Below are positions 34,393-45,364 of a DNA stretch of 64,000 nucleotides, one piece after another. Made by a program: the position numbers and the translations under genes. This DNA comes from Parasphingorhabdus cellanae (GTDB taxonomy: Bacteria > Pseudomonadota > Alphaproteobacteria > Sphingomonadales > Sphingomonadaceae), in the NCBI RefSeq assembly GCF_017498565.1, contig NZ_CP071794.1, positions 124,001-188,000 of the forward strand, given 5' to 3'. The notes beneath the pieces are model-generated. The model was not told the DNA's origin. It searched no databases and was given only the letters and a program-made list of their open reading frames with translations. The number at the start of each line of letters is the position of its first letter. Position 1 is the first letter of the stretch.

Positions 34393-34753
34393 TCCCGCAC
34401 ATCTGGCCGAAGAATGGGCGACGGATGACGAAATCCTGAAAAACATGGCGGCAGGCGGCGATCTGGACCATGTGGTGCGCGAGATTAATGTGCAATTTGT
34501 TGGGGCTGTTGCAAACCTCAACAAACTGAAAAATGACGCGAAGAAACTCGGCTTTAAATCTGCCTATGTCGAAAAGGACGAAGGCGAGTGGCAGATTGAA
34601 TTGCAAATTGATGCCGATACCCTTCAGCAAACCATAAGAGAGCTGACCCGCAAATGCCTTGAAATTGAGCAGGATTATGACATTGACCACGATGGTTGGG
34701 GGTGTTTTTCCTGTAATGAAAATGGACCGATATCTGATGAGAATCCGGCGTGA
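34379..34753 (+). CDS. RraB-family protein (RNase E inhibitor-like)
   Basis: A 124-aa protein resembling RraB: an acidic N-terminus, a central alpha/beta ferredoxin-like part (VGAVANLNKLKNDAKKLGFK; GEWQIELQIDADTLQ) and the typical end YDIDHDGWGCF. E. coli RraB binds RNase E and changes which transcripts it degrades. AAGGAGGG precedes ATG 34379. It overlaps the previous gene by 14 nt and the next by 4 nt. It is one of two RraB-type proteins side by side. Confidence 0.75.
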   Translation: MSAIDPAHLAEEWATDDEILKNMAAGGDLDHVVREINVQFVGAVANLNKLKNDAKKLGFKSAYVEKDEGEWQIELQIDADTLQQTIRELTRKCLEIEQDYDIDHDGWGCFSCNENGPISDENPA

Positions 34754-35565
34754 TCGAGGGCTTTTCGATATCAGGAGAAGAAGATCAATGGCTCATTCTA
34801 TCGCGTACTTCCAAACGGGATATGCCATTGGTTGTAAGATCGAGGGAAAATCAGGCCGTTAGGGATCATGCTGAGGCGGTTGGTTTGGTTGGAGTATCTT
34901 ATATCGTAGATAGATCAAGGCTTGTAGACAACGGGATGTTCTCAAACGAAGTGGCGTCTAAGCTCTATGACATTGAAGACAGTCTTTTGGATCGGATCGA
35001 CAATCTCAATTTACCACTTTTTGAAATTGCGGTTATCAGTGGAGAAGGAAGAAGAGTTATCTGTTTTGCAGCAGAGAGCTCCGATCAACTCACAGATTGC
35101 GTGGAATATGTTGGTGTATCCGACAGCATAAAATTCGAGATTTTGACCAGAACTGAGGCTCATTCTATTTTTCCGGTATTGATTCCAACTGACGCTGAGG
35201 TTCAATTAAACGGAGACGAGTCGGTTATAAAGGCTCTGTCAAAACAAGGCGATGACGGTTCTGTTCCCAGGAAGGTTGAGTTTTGGTTTTACGGGGCTCG
35301 TGAAAATATGATGGCCCTAAGGTCAGAGTTGCTGGAGTTGGGGTGTTCATTTGAACGTTGGCTCGAAGACGATTCCGGATTGGTGATGGCAAAAGAAATG
35401 CGAGCTGATTATCAAAGTTTTGCAGCACTGACGCCGCAACTGATTTCAATCGCGTCGAAATTCGATGTGACTTATGATGGTTGGGAAACTGTTGTGGTCC
35501 AATCTTTGTCTGGAAACTCAAATTCTTCGTCTATCTTCCGCCGTTTACTTAAAAAGATCCACTAA
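34750..35565 (+). CDS. DUF695-RraB two-domain protein
   Basis: A 271-aa protein. Residues ~5-140 resemble DUF695 ([46 protein letters not shown]). Residues ~180-262 repeat the RraB-like fold ([31 protein letters not shown]). Start GTG 34750 overlaps the upstream RraB stop (GTGA), so the two are co-translated. It is visibly more AT-rich and uses different codons from carA and carB on either side, a hint of transfer. It ends 2 nt before carB. Confidence 0.7.
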   Translation: MIEGFSISGEEDQWLILSRTSKRDMPLVVRSRENQAVRDHAEAVGLVGVSYIVDRSRLVDNGMFSNEVASKLYDIEDSLLDRIDNLNLPLFEIAVISGEGRRVICFAAESSDQLTDCVEYVGVSDSIKFEILTRTEAHSIFPVLIPTDAEVQLNGDESVIKALSKQGDDGSVPRKVEFWFYGARENMMALRSELLELGCSFERWLEDDSGLVMAKEMRADYQSFAALTPQLISIASKFDVTYDGWETVVVQSLSGNSNSSSIFRRLLKKIH

Positions 35566-35567
35566 AT

Positions 35568-38500
35568 ATGCCAAAAAGAACTGACATAAAATCCATCCTG
35601 ATTATTGGCGCTGGCCCGATTGTTATCGGACAGGCTTGCGAATTCGATTATTCGGGGACACAGGCCTGTAAGGCGCTGAAAGAGGAGGGATACCGGATCA
35701 TCCTGGTCAACTCCAATCCGGCGACAATCATGACCGATCCGGAAATGGCGGACGCGACTTATGTCGAGCCGATCACGCCGGAAATTGTTGAGAAGATCAT
35801 CGCCAAAGAACGCCCGGATGCGGTGCTGCCGACCATGGGTGGGCAGACGGCACTGAACACCGCGCTGACGCTCAACAAAATGGGTGTGCTCGAAAAATAT
35901 AACGTCCAGATGATCGGCGCGGACGCTGAAGCCATCGACAAGGCCGAAGATCGCGAGAAGTTCAAGGCGGCGATGGATAAGATCGGGCTGGAAAGCCCAC
36001 GCTCCGCCATTGCGCATAGCGAAGAGCAGGCGCTGGAGGTGCTTGAGGATATCGGGCTGCCCGCGATCATGCGGCCCAGCTTTACCATGGGCGGTACCGG
36101 CGGAGGGGTGGCCTATAACCGCGAAGAATTCATTCACTATATCAGAACATCGCTGGAAGCCTCACCAACCAATGAAGTGCTGATCGACGAGTCACTCATT
36201 GGCTGGAAAGAATATGAGATGGAGGTTGTCCGCGACAAAGCCGACAACTGCATCATCATCTGTTCGATCGAAAATGTTGATCCCATGGGCGTGCATACCG
36301 GCGACTCGATCACGGTCGCGCCTGCGCTGACTCTGACTGACAAAGAATATCAGATTATGCGCAACGCCTCTTTGGCTGTCTTGCGAGAAATCGGAGTGGA
36401 AACAGGCGGTTCCAACGTACAGTTCGCAGTTAATCCAAAGGATGGACGGCTGGTTGTCATCGAGATGAATCCGCGGGTTTCGCGCAGTTCGGCGCTGGCA
36501 TCAAAGGCCACTGGTTTTCCTATTGCCAAGGTCGCGGCGAAGCTAGCGGTTGGTTATACGCTCGACGAAATTGATAACGACATTACCGGCGCGACCCCGG
36601 CGAGTTTTGAGCCGACCATCGACTATGTCGTCACCAAAATCCCGCGCTTTGCCTTTGAAAAATTCAAAGGCGCGGAGCCTTTGCTGGCCACTGCGATGAA
36701 ATCTGTCGGTGAAGTCATGGCGATAGGCCGCAATATTCATGAATCACTGCAAAAGGCGCTGCGTGGTCTGGAGACCGGGCTGGACGGATTTAATCGTGTG
36801 GAAGCGCTTATGGGCGCGCCGCGGGATGAGATTGCAGCGGAGCTAGCACGGCCTACGCCGGATCGGCTGCTGGTCGCAGCGCAGGCCATGCGTGAAGGCT
36901 TTAGTGACACTGAAATTCATGAAATCGCGCATTATGACCCCTGGTTTCTGGCACGTATCCGCGAAATCATCGATGCCGAACAGGATATTTTGGACAATGG
37001 CTTGCCCAATGCTCCGGAAGCACTCCGCAAACTAAAATCCATGGGTTTTTCCGACGAACGGCTCGCCAAGCTGGCGGTCGATGCCGTGCATGTTGCCGGC
37101 GGGGCAGGGCGTGCTGTTGCTGGCGGACATGGGCTGGTTCATGACGCCGTTGCCGCCATGGCAGGAGCCACGACCGAGAAAGAGGTGCGCGAGCTGCGCC
37201 ACAAGCTAGGCGTGCGTCCCGTGTTCAAGCGGATCGACACCTGTGCGGCGGAGTTCGAGGCGAAGACGCCCTATATGTATTCGACGTATGAAGCGCCGAT
37301 TTTTGGAGAACCGGAAAACGAAGCGCAGCCTTCTGATCGCCGTAAAGTCGTGATTTTGGGTGGTGGCCCGAACCGTATCGGGCAGGGGATCGAGTTCGAT
37401 TATTGCTGTTGCCACGCCTGTTTCGCGCTGGCCGATGCCGGTTTTGAAACGATCATGGTCAATTGCAATCCGGAAACCGTTTCGACCGATTATGATACGT
37501 CCGACCGGCTTTATTTTGAGCCGCTGACGGCGGAAGATGTGCTGGAAATCCTGGCTGTGGAGCAGAGCAAGGGCGAACTGGTCGGCGTGATCGTCCAATT
37601 TGGCGGGCAAACGCCGCTCAAGCTGGCCTCTGCGCTCGAAGATGCGGGAATCCCAATCCTTGGCACGACACCGGATGCGATTGATCTGGCAGAAGATCGG
37701 GAGCGTTTTGCGAAGCTGGTCAATGATCTGGGCTTGAAACAGCCCGAAAACGGAATGGCGCGGACGGAAGAAGAAGCGGTGAAAATCGCGGAACGCATCG
37801 GCTATCCGGTATTGATCCGGCCGAGTTTCGTGCTCGGTGGACGCGCGATGGAAATTGTTGATGGTCCGGCCCAACTCGAAGACTATATCAACACCGCCGT
37901 GCAAGTATCAGGTGATCAGCCTGTTCTGGTTGACCAATATTTACGCGATGCCGTGGAAGTGGACGTTGACGCGATTTGTGACGGTGATGAGGTCGTGGTT
38001 TGCGGTGTGCTCCAGCATATTGAAGAAGCTGGTGTCCATTCAGGCGATAGTGCCTGCACCATCCCGCCTTACAATCTCAGCGACGAGATTATTGCGGAGA
38101 TGGAACGGCAGGCAGAGGCCTTGGCCCTTGGTTTGAAAGTGCGCGGCTTGATGAATATTCAATTCGCGGTGAAAGATGGCGAGGTCTATCTGATTGAGGT
38201 CAATCCGCGGGCGAGCCGGACGGTGCCCTTTGTCGCCAAGGCGATTGGTGTGCCGATTGCAAAAATTGCGTCGCGTGTGATGGCGGGCGAGAAACTTGCA
38301 AATTTGCCGCCGATTGATAGGCACATCGACTATATTGCTGTGAAAGAGGCTGTTTTTCCCTTCAACCGTTTCCCGGGAATTGACCCTATTTTATCGCCAG
38401 AGATGAAGTCTACCGGGGAAGTTATGGGCATCGATAACAGCTTCGCAATTGCCTTCGGTAAAGCGCAATTAGGCGCGAATAATCACTTGCCGGATGGCGG

Positions 38501-38903
38501 AACACTATTTGTTTCTGTGAAAGAAACGGACAAGAAGGTGATTGAGCCTGCGGCCCGTTTGGCTGAGAAGTTGGGATTCAAAATTATCGCAACCAGCGGA
38601 ACCGCTGATTATCTGACCGATAAGGGCATAAAGGTGGAGAAGGTCAATAAAGTGGCTGAGGGCCGGCCGCATATTGTTGACCGGATTATCGATGCGGAAG
38701 TTGATCTGATTTTCAACACGACTGAAGGCTGGCAGTCGCTGAAAGACTCTAAATCGATCCGGGCAGGGGCGCTGAACGGCAAAATTCCCTATTACACGAC
38801 CGCCACGGCCAGTGTAGCGGCGATGGAGGCAATTGCGGCCATGCGCGACGAGACTCTTGAAGTTCGTGCGCTTCAGTCTTATTATAAGGCTTCGCAGACT
38901 TAA
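35568..38903 (+). CDS. carB: carbamoyl-phosphate synthase large subunit
   Basis: A 1111-aa duplicated ATP-grasp enzyme that makes carbamoyl phosphate from bicarbonate, ammonia and two ATP. Both halves are visible: [20 protein letters not shown] and [20 protein letters not shown] open the two dinucleotide folds; TMGGTGGG and the paired ATP-grasp motifs [12 protein letters not shown] and [12 protein letters not shown] follow. The C-terminal allosteric domain holds ATSGTADYL. It is somewhat longer than E. coli CarB (alphaproteobacterial inserts). It ends ahead of greA, a common order. Confidence 0.98.
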   Translation: MPKRTDIKSILIIGAGPIVIGQACEFDYSGTQACKALKEEGYRIILVNSNPATIMTDPEMADATYVEPITPEIVEKIIAKERPDAVLPTMGGQTALNTALTLNKMGVLEKYNVQMIGADAEAIDKAEDREKFKAAMDKIGLESPRSAIAHSEEQALEVLEDIGLPAIMRPSFTMGGTGGGVAYNREEFIHYIRTSLEASPTNEVLIDESLIGWKEYEMEVVRDKADNCIIICSIENVDPMGVHTGDSITVAPALTLTDKEYQIMRNASLAVLREIGVETGGSNVQFAVNPKDGRLVVIEMNPRVSRSSALASKATGFPIAKVAAKLAVGYTLDEIDNDITGATPASFEPTIDYVVTKIPRFAFEKFKGAEPLLATAMKSVGEVMAIGRNIHESLQKALRGLETGLDGFNRVEALMGAPRDEIAAELARPTPDRLLVAAQAMREGFSDTEIHEIAHYDPWFLARIREIIDAEQDILDNGLPNAPEALRKLKSMGFSDERLAKLAVDAVHVAGGAGRAVAGGHGLVHDAVAAMAGATTEKEVRELRHKLGVRPVFKRIDTCAAEFEAKTPYMYSTYEAPIFGEPENEAQPSDRRKVVILGGGPNRIGQGIEFDYCCCHACFALADAGFETIMVNCNPETVSTDYDTSDRLYFEPLTAEDVLEILAVEQSKGELVGVIVQFGGQTPLKLASALEDAGIPILGTTPDAIDLAEDRERFAKLVNDLGLKQPENGMARTEEEAVKIAERIGYPVLIRPSFVLGGRAMEIVDGPAQLEDYINTAVQVSGDQPVLVDQYLRDAVEVDVDAICDGDEVVVCGVLQHIEEAGVHSGDSACTIPPYNLSDEIIAEMERQAEALALGLKVRGLMNIQFAVKDGEVYLIEVNPRASRTVPFVAKAIGVPIAKIASRVMAGEKLANLPPIDRHIDYIAVKEAVFPFNRFPGIDPILSPEMKSTGEVMGIDNSFAIAFGKAQLGANNHLPDGGTLFVSVKETDKKVIEPAARLAEKLGFKIIATSGTADYLTDKGIKVEKVNKVAEGRPHIVDRIIDAEVDLIFNTTEGWQSLKDSKSIRAGALNGKIPYYTTATASVAAMEAIAAMRDETLEVRALQSYYKASQT

Positions 38904-39017
38904 TCCCCGACAATCTGTCACACTGCGGGCGAGCCTTCACAGGGAGGGGCGCCGGGAACCTATTTTTGACGCAGTGGTGCTAAAAATCGCTGTGAATTGA
39001 CGAAGAAAGGCCAAAAA

Positions 39018-39491
39018 ATGGCTGTAGAAAAAGTACCGATGCTGGCTGAGGGTCATGCAAAACTGGAAGCCGAACTGAAGGCGCTGAAAGAAGAGCGGCC
39101 GCGTATCGTTGATGCGATCGAGGAAGCGCGCGCGCACGGTGATCTGTCGGAAAACGCTGAATATCACGCCGCAAAAGAGCGCCAGGGTCAAGTAGAAGCA
39201 ACTATTGCCGATACAGAAGACAAGCTTAGCCGCGCGCAGGTCATTGATCCGACAACATTGTCTGGCGACAAAGCCGTGTTTGGCGCAACGCTGACCTTGC
39301 TGGACGAAGATGATAAGCCCGTGAAATATCAACTTGTCGGTCAGGCTGAAGCAGACGCAAAAGTTGGCAAAATCAGCTATAACAGCCCGATTGGCCGCGC
39401 CTTCATCGGCCGCAGCGTCGGCGAAGAGATTGAAGTCACTGTGCCATCGGGCGACAAATATTATCTGCTGGAAAAAATCGAGTTTATCTGA
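39018..39491 (+). CDS. greA: transcription elongation factor GreA
   Basis: A 157-aa factor that enters the RNA polymerase secondary channel and stimulates cleavage of backtracked RNA. The N-terminal coiled coil carries the acidic tip ([17 protein letters not shown]), and the FKBP-like C-terminal domain has [22 protein letters not shown] 39018 is preferred over the in-frame start 21 nt upstream because it gives the conserved N-terminus. Six nt separate it from the rhomboid gene. Confidence 0.98.
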   Translation: MAVEKVPMLAEGHAKLEAELKALKEERPRIVDAIEEARAHGDLSENAEYHAAKERQGQVEATIADTEDKLSRAQVIDPTTLSGDKAVFGATLTLLDEDDKPVKYQLVGQAEADAKVGKISYNSPIGRAFIGRSVGEEIEVTVPSGDKYYLLEKIEFI

Positions 39492-39497
39492 TTTGAC

Positions 39498-40139
39498 ATG
39501 AACCTGCCGAACGGAAAACTAACTAACGGGCTGGTCATCGCAAATGTCGTGGTCTTCCTGTTGCTTTGGATTTCTGGACTGGAACAGGATGCAATTCTGC
39601 GTGGCGGGTTTTTCCCAGTCCGGTTGGGCGAGGGACTTCCCGAGTTTGATAGCATAAGCGGAATGGTGCCAGCATGGCTGACGCCTATGTCCTCGGCATT
39701 CCTGCACGGCGGGTTGATGCACATTGCGTTCAATATGCTGATGTTGTTATTTTGCGGACGCTTTGTTGAGCAGGCCCTCGGACCGCAGTTAATGGCGGTT
39801 CTTTATGTGCTGGGGGCTTATGCGGCTTCACTCGCAGAATTTATATTTAACAGTCAGTCGGTCATTCCCGTTGTCGGTGCCAGCGGCGCCATCTCTGCGA
39901 TATTGGGCGCTTATGCGTTATTATTCGCTCGCAATGAGGTGAAGCCGGTAGGGCCTTTCCCGGGTCATGTGGTGCGTATTGCATGGTTGACGCTGGCGTG
40001 GATCGGCATCCAGGTGATGATTGGCATCGCCACGCGTGGAAGCCTTAACGGCATCGCAATTTTTGCCCATATTGGTGGGTTTGTCGCCGGTCTAGTCTTG
40101 ACACGGCCGTTGTTGCAATGGCGCTTTAAGAACGCCTAG
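39498..40139 (+). CDS. rhomboid-family intramembrane serine protease
   Basis: A 213-aa protein with about six membrane helices. The conserved helix HGGLMHIAFNMLMLL, the nucleophile GASG (VVGASGAISAI) and the catalytic His of the last helix (FAHIGGFVAG) are all present, so it should be active. Substrates are unknown. It is directly downstream of greA and so probably co-transcribed. Confidence 0.93.
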   Translation: MNLPNGKLTNGLVIANVVVFLLLWISGLEQDAILRGGFFPVRLGEGLPEFDSISGMVPAWLTPMSSAFLHGGLMHIAFNMLMLLFCGRFVEQALGPQLMAVLYVLGAYAASLAEFIFNSQSVIPVVGASGAISAILGAYALLFARNEVKPVGPFPGHVVRIAWLTLAWIGIQVMIGIATRGSLNGIAIFAHIGGFVAGLVLTRPLLQWRFKNA

Positions 40140-40148
40140 GTGCTCACT

Positions 40149-40382
40149 TCACTCTTCGACAGGCAGTTCTGGTTCGAGTATTTTGTGTAGATGCACGATG
40201 ACATATTTCATCTCGGCATCATCGACAGTGCGTTGGGCATTGGAGCGCCAAGCTTCTTCCGCTTCTTCATAATTGGGATAAACGCCAACGAGATCGACCT
40301 GATCAAGGTTTTCATAATCCAGCCCGCGTGGATCTTTGACCCGTCCGCCCATTACCAGATGAATTTTGCTGCGCTCGCTCAT
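40149..40382 (-). CDS. DUF4170-family protein
   Basis: 77 residues: KIHLVMGGRVKDPRGLDYEN, VDLVGVYPNYEEAEEAWRSN and VDDAEMKYVIVHLHKILEPE match the pattern of small DUF4170 proteins of alphaproteobacteria. The function is unknown. It is last in a minus-strand run of five genes, 19 nt after the previous one, and convergent with the rhomboid gene. Confidence 0.8.
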   Translation of the reverse strand: MSERSKIHLVMGGRVKDPRGLDYENLDQVDLVGVYPNYEEAEEAWRSNAQRTVDDAEMKYVIVHLHKILEPELPVEE

Positions 40383-40401
40383 ACGTGCCCCGTTCTTTTA
40401 A

Positions 40402-40938
40402 TTATTTGCCTGATTTGTCAGATTTAACCGCATCGCTTGCGGCTTCGGCGGCGCTCTTAGCAGCTTCGGCGACTTTGCCAAGCAGATCTTTAATTTGATC
40501 CTGAACACTGTCTTTGCTCAGGCCAAGATTATCAATCTGCTCCTGTCCGGCTTTCTTTGCCGCGCCATAGGCTTTTTTGGCTGAGTTGTTGATTTTTTTG
40601 CCAGCCCCGCCGACATATTTGGTTTCCGTTTTGCTTTTGGGTAACAGGGCGCCGATCAGCGCGCCGAGTGCCAAACCACCAGCGACCACAGCCAATGGGT
40701 TTTTGGTGATTGTTTCTTCCGATTTGCTAGCGGCAGTTTTGGCGATTTTTTTGGTCGCGGCAACGCCTTCGGCGGCTTTCACTTTTCCGTCACCCAATAA
40801 GGTTGCAGCACGCTGTTTACTCTCGGACATTTTTTCAAGAGCAATGCCTGTGCCTTCGCCCGCCTTTTCTTTAGCTAGTTCAAGACGTTCCCGAGACGCT
40901 GCGCGGGCTTTTTCTATGTTGTCGGATAATTTACTCAT
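40402..40938 (-). CDS. YqjD/ElaB-like membrane-anchored helical protein
   Basis: A 178-aa protein with a long charged helix (IEKARAASRERLELAKEKAG), one membrane segment near residues ~82-103 (NPLAVVAGGLALGALIGALL) and a second Lys/Ala-rich helical tail. E. coli YqjD-type proteins sit in the inner membrane and bind ribosomes in stationary phase. The membrane helix lies in mid-protein rather than at the C-terminus, unlike E. coli. It is 3 nt downstream of the next gene on the same strand. Confidence 0.62.
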   Translation of the reverse strand: MSKLSDNIEKARAASRERLELAKEKAGEGTGIALEKMSESKQRAATLLGDGKVKAAEGVAATKKIAKTAASKSEETITKNPLAVVAGGLALGALIGALLPKSKTETKYVGGAGKKINNSAKKAYGAAKKAGQEQIDNLGLSKDSVQDQIKDLLGKVAEAAKSAAEAASDAVKSDKSGK

Positions 40939-40941
40939 GGC

Positions 40942-41268
40942 TCACTCCTCAGCGTCGTTATTTCTCGCGCCATCATTGTCCGCAGTACGATTGGCAAGAT
41001 AATTGGTTACCGGTTTGCGCAATGCCAGCAAAGCTGCGGCAGCAGCAACAGTAGCAACCTTTCCAGGATTATCTTTTACGCCTTGCAATGCGCTTTCGCC
41101 AGTTTTTTGAACCCGTTCCATCGCCTTATGTTTCGCTTCCTGAATTAGGTTGGAAGGACGTAACCGTTCTTTGGTCTCGGAGATGTCGTTCTTCACGTTT
41201 TCTCGCGCTTGCTCTTTTTCTATCGCAAGATTGCGCAGTTTGAATATATCATCATTTTTTTGGGTCAT
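40942..41268 (-). CDS. DUF3618-like small envelope protein
   Basis: 108 residues: a charged N-terminal helix (KEQARENVKNDISETKERLR), a central basic part and a weak membrane helix (VKDNPGKVATVAAAAALLAL), then an acidic tail. This is the design of DUF3618/YqjK-type proteins that go with YqjD and YqjE. It overlaps the holin-like gene by 4 nt. Confidence 0.6.
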   Translation of the reverse strand: MTQKNDDIFKLRNLAIEKEQARENVKNDISETKERLRPSNLIQEAKHKAMERVQKTGESALQGVKDNPGKVATVAAAAALLALRKPVTNYLANRTADNDGARNNDAEE

Positions 41269-41678
41269 GGGTCATTTTCATCCAGAGGTAGTTTACGCGC
41301 CCTTTTAATTGCCATGTTCAGTAGTACCGTTGTCACAAGCAATGCGCTTCCCGTCAACAGGGCTGTTGCAGCTACAGGCCCCCAATAATGCGACAATATT
41401 AGCAATATTCCCAATATCAGCGCCACCAGGCCAGTGGCTCCAACTATGATTGCGACGCTGAACAGAAGCAAAACAGTCTTTGTTGCTGCCATATTTACGG
41501 ATAATTTTGTCCGATAATATTCCAGTTCCGCTTCCGCCAACTTGCGGACGTCATCTACCAGATTACCGACTTGGTCTGTTATGGATTTATCGTCAGAATC
41601 AGAGGTATGAGCTGGCAACACTTCATCTTCATCAGGTGACGGCTGATCTTTTATGGCCACAATTTTATCGTCCAACAT
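41265..41678 (-). CDS. YqjE/Holin-X-like membrane protein
   Basis: 137 residues: an acidic soluble start, an amphipathic helix (LVDDVRKLAEAELEYYRTKL), then two membrane helices (LLLFSVAIIVGATGLVALIL; AATALLTGSALLVTTVLL). This matches the "phage holin family/YqjE" group. In this setting it is a housekeeping envelope protein and not evidence for a prophage. It is translationally coupled to the downstream gene. Confidence 0.72.
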   Translation of the reverse strand: MLDDKIVAIKDQPSPDEDEVLPAHTSDSDDKSITDQVGNLVDDVRKLAEAELEYYRTKLSVNMAATKTVLLLFSVAIIVGATGLVALILGILLILSHYWGPVAATALLTGSALLVTTVLLNMAIKRARKLPLDENDP

Positions 41679-41720
41679 CTATCATCCACAATGATCCAAC
41701 CAGCAATCGTTATACCGGGT

Positions 41721-42278
41721 CTAAGTGCGATCATCTGTTCCGGACTTGATCAGACGAGAAATGAGAAGTCCGACGACTGCAGCAGCACCAATTGCGACTG
41801 CCGGTTTTTTGCGGACAAACTCGCGGGCATCCTCAACCATCACATCGACGTCTTTGGAATTAACTTTTTCTGCGAAGGAGGAAACGGCATCAGCCGCAGA
41901 GCGGGCATAGTCGCCATATTTTTCACCAACATTTTCATCGATAGTTTTGGCGCTGTTCTCGATCATCTCACTCAATGTACCAATTGCTTCTCCGGCCTTC
42001 GCTTTGCCGTCATTGGCTGTTGAGCGGGCTTTGTTAATTGCACGATCTTTCAGATCATTCGTCGTACTTGCATTTGATGCCGCGGCTTTAGTCGCTCCGG
42101 CTTTCAAAGGAGCGGACGGTTTTGCGGCAGATGTTTTTTTGGTGGCGATTTTTTTAGCAGCCGGTTTCCGAGCAGTTGTCTTTTTTGCGGCTGCCTTTTT
42201 AACCGGTGCTTTTTTCACTGGCGCCTTTTTCGCAGGTGTTTTGCGCGTTGCTGTTTTCTTTTCCTGATCGACGGCCAT
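41721..42278 (-). CDS. YqjD-like protein with histone H1-like Lys/Ala/Pro N-terminus
   Basis: A 185-aa protein. Residues 1-65 are tandem Lys-Lys-Ala-Pro-type units (KKAPVKKAPVKKAAAKKT), as in H1-like DNA-binding tails. Residues ~70-150 form a charged helix, and the C-terminus is a DUF883-type anchor (VRKKPAVAIGAAAVVGLLIS). A nucleic-acid-binding tail joined to a membrane anchor could tether DNA, RNA or ribosomes to the membrane. That is inference. It is first of the five-gene run and divergent from eno across ~215 nt. Confidence 0.68.
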   Translation of the reverse strand: MAVDQEKKTATRKTPAKKAPVKKAPVKKAAAKKTTARKPAAKKIATKKTSAAKPSAPLKAGATKAAASNASTTNDLKDRAINKARSTANDGKAKAGEAIGTLSEMIENSAKTIDENVGEKYGDYARSAADAVSSFAEKVNSKDVDVMVEDAREFVRKKPAVAIGAAAVVGLLISRLIKSGTDDRT

Positions 42279-42452
42279 ATTTAAAATCCCTTCCTCAAAG
42301 CCCTTGCCAAATTGACATGATCGATACCTATACCGAACAGTCTTTCCCTTAAGACCAAATGGTGTCTAATCCCTATGATTCAAGGGCATATTACGTCATT
42401 ATCACCATCTAATATACAGCTGGCGATTGCCACAAGCCTATCATATCGATAA

Positions 42453-43769
<1,317 letters not shown>

Positions 43770-43795
43770 AGTCGCCTCATCCGCTTATTGCCTGA

Positions 43796-43817
43796 GTTAA
43801 CAGATAAAAGTGTTAAC
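43796..43817. promoter_or_regulatory. inverted repeat between eno and ftsB
   Basis: GTTAACA-GATAAAAG-TGTTAAC: a perfect 7-bp inverted repeat with an 8-nt spacer, 40 nt before ftsB. The TTAA spacing (12 nt) does not fit the CtrA consensus TTAA-N7-TTAAC. It is an operator-like element of unknown use. Confidence 0.4.
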
Positions 43818-43857
43818 ACGCTTGCCAGCGAATCAATATTCTGATTCAAGAGAGAAT

Positions 43858-44169
43858 ATGGCCAAGAAAGAGAAAATTGGTGGACTGATTAAGGCGGCGC
43901 TCGGGCCAGGCTTTGCTTTGCTGACTCTGCTCGCCATTGCCGGTTATGCTGTTCTTGGGCCAACTGGCATCTTAGCTTGGGGTGAATATAGTACATCGTT
44001 GCAAGAACGACATGTTCAGCTCGCTGCGCTTGAATCAGAACGCGATGCACTAAAGAACCGCGTCAAGTTGCTCGATCCAAAGGGTGCGGATCCCGATTTG
44101 GTTGGCGAATTGCTTAGGAAAGAAGGCAATTTTGTCCACCCTGATGAGATTATCGTTCCGCTAAAATAG
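43858..44169 (+). CDS. ftsB: FtsB/DivIC-family septum formation protein
   Basis: A 103-aa inner-membrane protein with one helix (LGPGFALLTLLAIAGYAVLG) and a short periplasmic coiled coil (LQERHVQLAALESERDALKN), ending in a conserved-looking LLRKEGNFVHPDEI. FtsB joins FtsL and FtsQ in the divisome. ATG 43858 is chosen from the family length. The position between eno and pdhA is usual in alphaproteobacteria. Confidence 0.88.
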   Translation: MAKKEKIGGLIKAALGPGFALLTLLAIAGYAVLGPTGILAWGEYSTSLQERHVQLAALESERDALKNRVKLLDPKGADPDLVGELLRKEGNFVHPDEIIVPLK

Positions 44170-44278
44170 GCTTGAAAACCCAATCCAATTTTTTGTGTGC
44201 TTTCCAACGTATTAGGCTTGGGAATCTAGCCCTATCTGTTTATGGTATTGTGCATCTGAAATACAGGAAACCGTAAGC

Positions 44279-45364
44279 GTGGCAAAAACTCCCCAGAAAG
44301 CCCCATCAAAATCAAAAGCACCAGCAAAAGCTACATCGAAAAAAGCTCCGGCAAAGTCCGCCAGTCGGACGGCGGTGCTTAAGACACCGTCATATAAAGC
44401 TGAGAAGTCCGAATTGATGGAATTTTATGAGCAGATGCTGCTTATTCGGCGTTTTGAGGAAAAAGCAGGGCAGCTTTATGGATTGGGTTTGATCGGCGGT
44501 TTTTGTCACCTCTACATCGGTCAGGAAGCCGTCGTCACCGGACTGCAATCGGCAATCGAACCTGGTAAGGACAGCGTGATCACCGGGTATCGCGACCATG
44601 GTCATATGCTTGCTTGCGGTATTGATCCCAATATTGTCATGGCGGAGCTGACGGGGCGCGCCTCCGGAATTTCGAAGGGCAAGGGTGGCTCGATGCATAT
44701 GTTCTCTGTCGAACATGGCTTTTATGGAGGTCATGGCATTGTCGGGGCTCAAGTTTCACTCGGCACGGGGCTAGCCTTCGGCCACAAGTATAAAGAAGAT
44801 GGCGGTGTTTGCCTTGCCTATTTTGGCGATGGTGCCTCCAATCAAGGACAGGTGTACGAGAGCTTCAACATGGCCGAGCTTTGGAAATTGCCGGTCATTT
44901 TCGTAATTGAAAATAACCAATATGCGATGGGTACGAGTGTCAATCGCTCCTCTTCCGAAGATCAACTATACCGGCGCGGCGAAAGTTTCCGCATTCCCGG
45001 CGTGCAGGTCGATGGCATGGATGTTCTGGCCGTACGCGGCGCGGTTGAAGAAGCCCTGAAATATGTACGAGCCGGTAAGGGACCGGTATTAATGGAACTC
45101 AAGACCTATCGCTATCGTGGTCATTCCATGTCCGACCCGGCAAAATATCGCAGTCGCGATGAAGTGCAGGATGTACGCGAAAAATCTGATCCGATTGAAC
45201 GCCTGAAAGCGATGCTGATAAAACAGGGTGTCAAAGAGGAAGATTTGAAAGCCCTCGACAAAAAGGTTCGCAAAACGGTGATGGAGGCGGCTGATTTTGC
45301 CGAAGAGTCACCAGAACCGGAAATGTCCGAATTATATACCGATGTTTTGGTGGAGCAATATTGA
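44279..45364 (+). CDS. pdhA: pyruvate dehydrogenase E1 component, alpha subunit
   Basis: A 361-aa thiamine-diphosphate enzyme subunit that decarboxylates pyruvate. The thiamine-diphosphate motif runs from [10 protein letters not shown] to ENN. The phosphorylation-loop region [15 protein letters not shown] is present. Residues 1-40 are a Lys/Ala/Pro-rich extension ([20 protein letters not shown]) absent from most PdhA proteins. The start is GTG 44279 behind AGGAAA. The stop overlaps the pdhB start (TGATG). Confidence 0.97.
   Translation: MAKTPQKAPSKSKAPAKATSKKAPAKSASRTAVLKTPSYKAEKSELMEFYEQMLLIRRFEEKAGQLYGLGLIGGFCHLYIGQEAVVTGLQSAIEPGKDSVITGYRDHGHMLACGIDPNIVMAELTGRASGISKGKGGSMHMFSVEHGFYGGHGIVGAQVSLGTGLAFGHKYKEDGGVCLAYFGDGASNQGQVYESFNMAELWKLPVIFVIENNQYAMGTSVNRSSSEDQLYRRGESFRIPGVQVDGMDVLAVRGAVEEALKYVRAGKGPVLMELKTYRYRGHSMSDPAKYRSRDEVQDVREKSDPIERLKAMLIKQGVKEEDLKALDKKVRKTVMEAADFAEESPEPEMSELYTDVLVEQY

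Noticed and set aside
37206..37904. 232-aa open frame antisense to carB, and 35562-36137 likewise
   Set aside because: Both are fully covered by carB coding sequence, rich in His/Arg/Phe, with no plausible family or ribosome-binding site.
41265..41678. Prophage signal from the holin-like protein
   Set aside because: It sits with YqjD-type genes, with no phage structural, lysis or integrase gene nearby. It is the YqjE-type housekeeping family.
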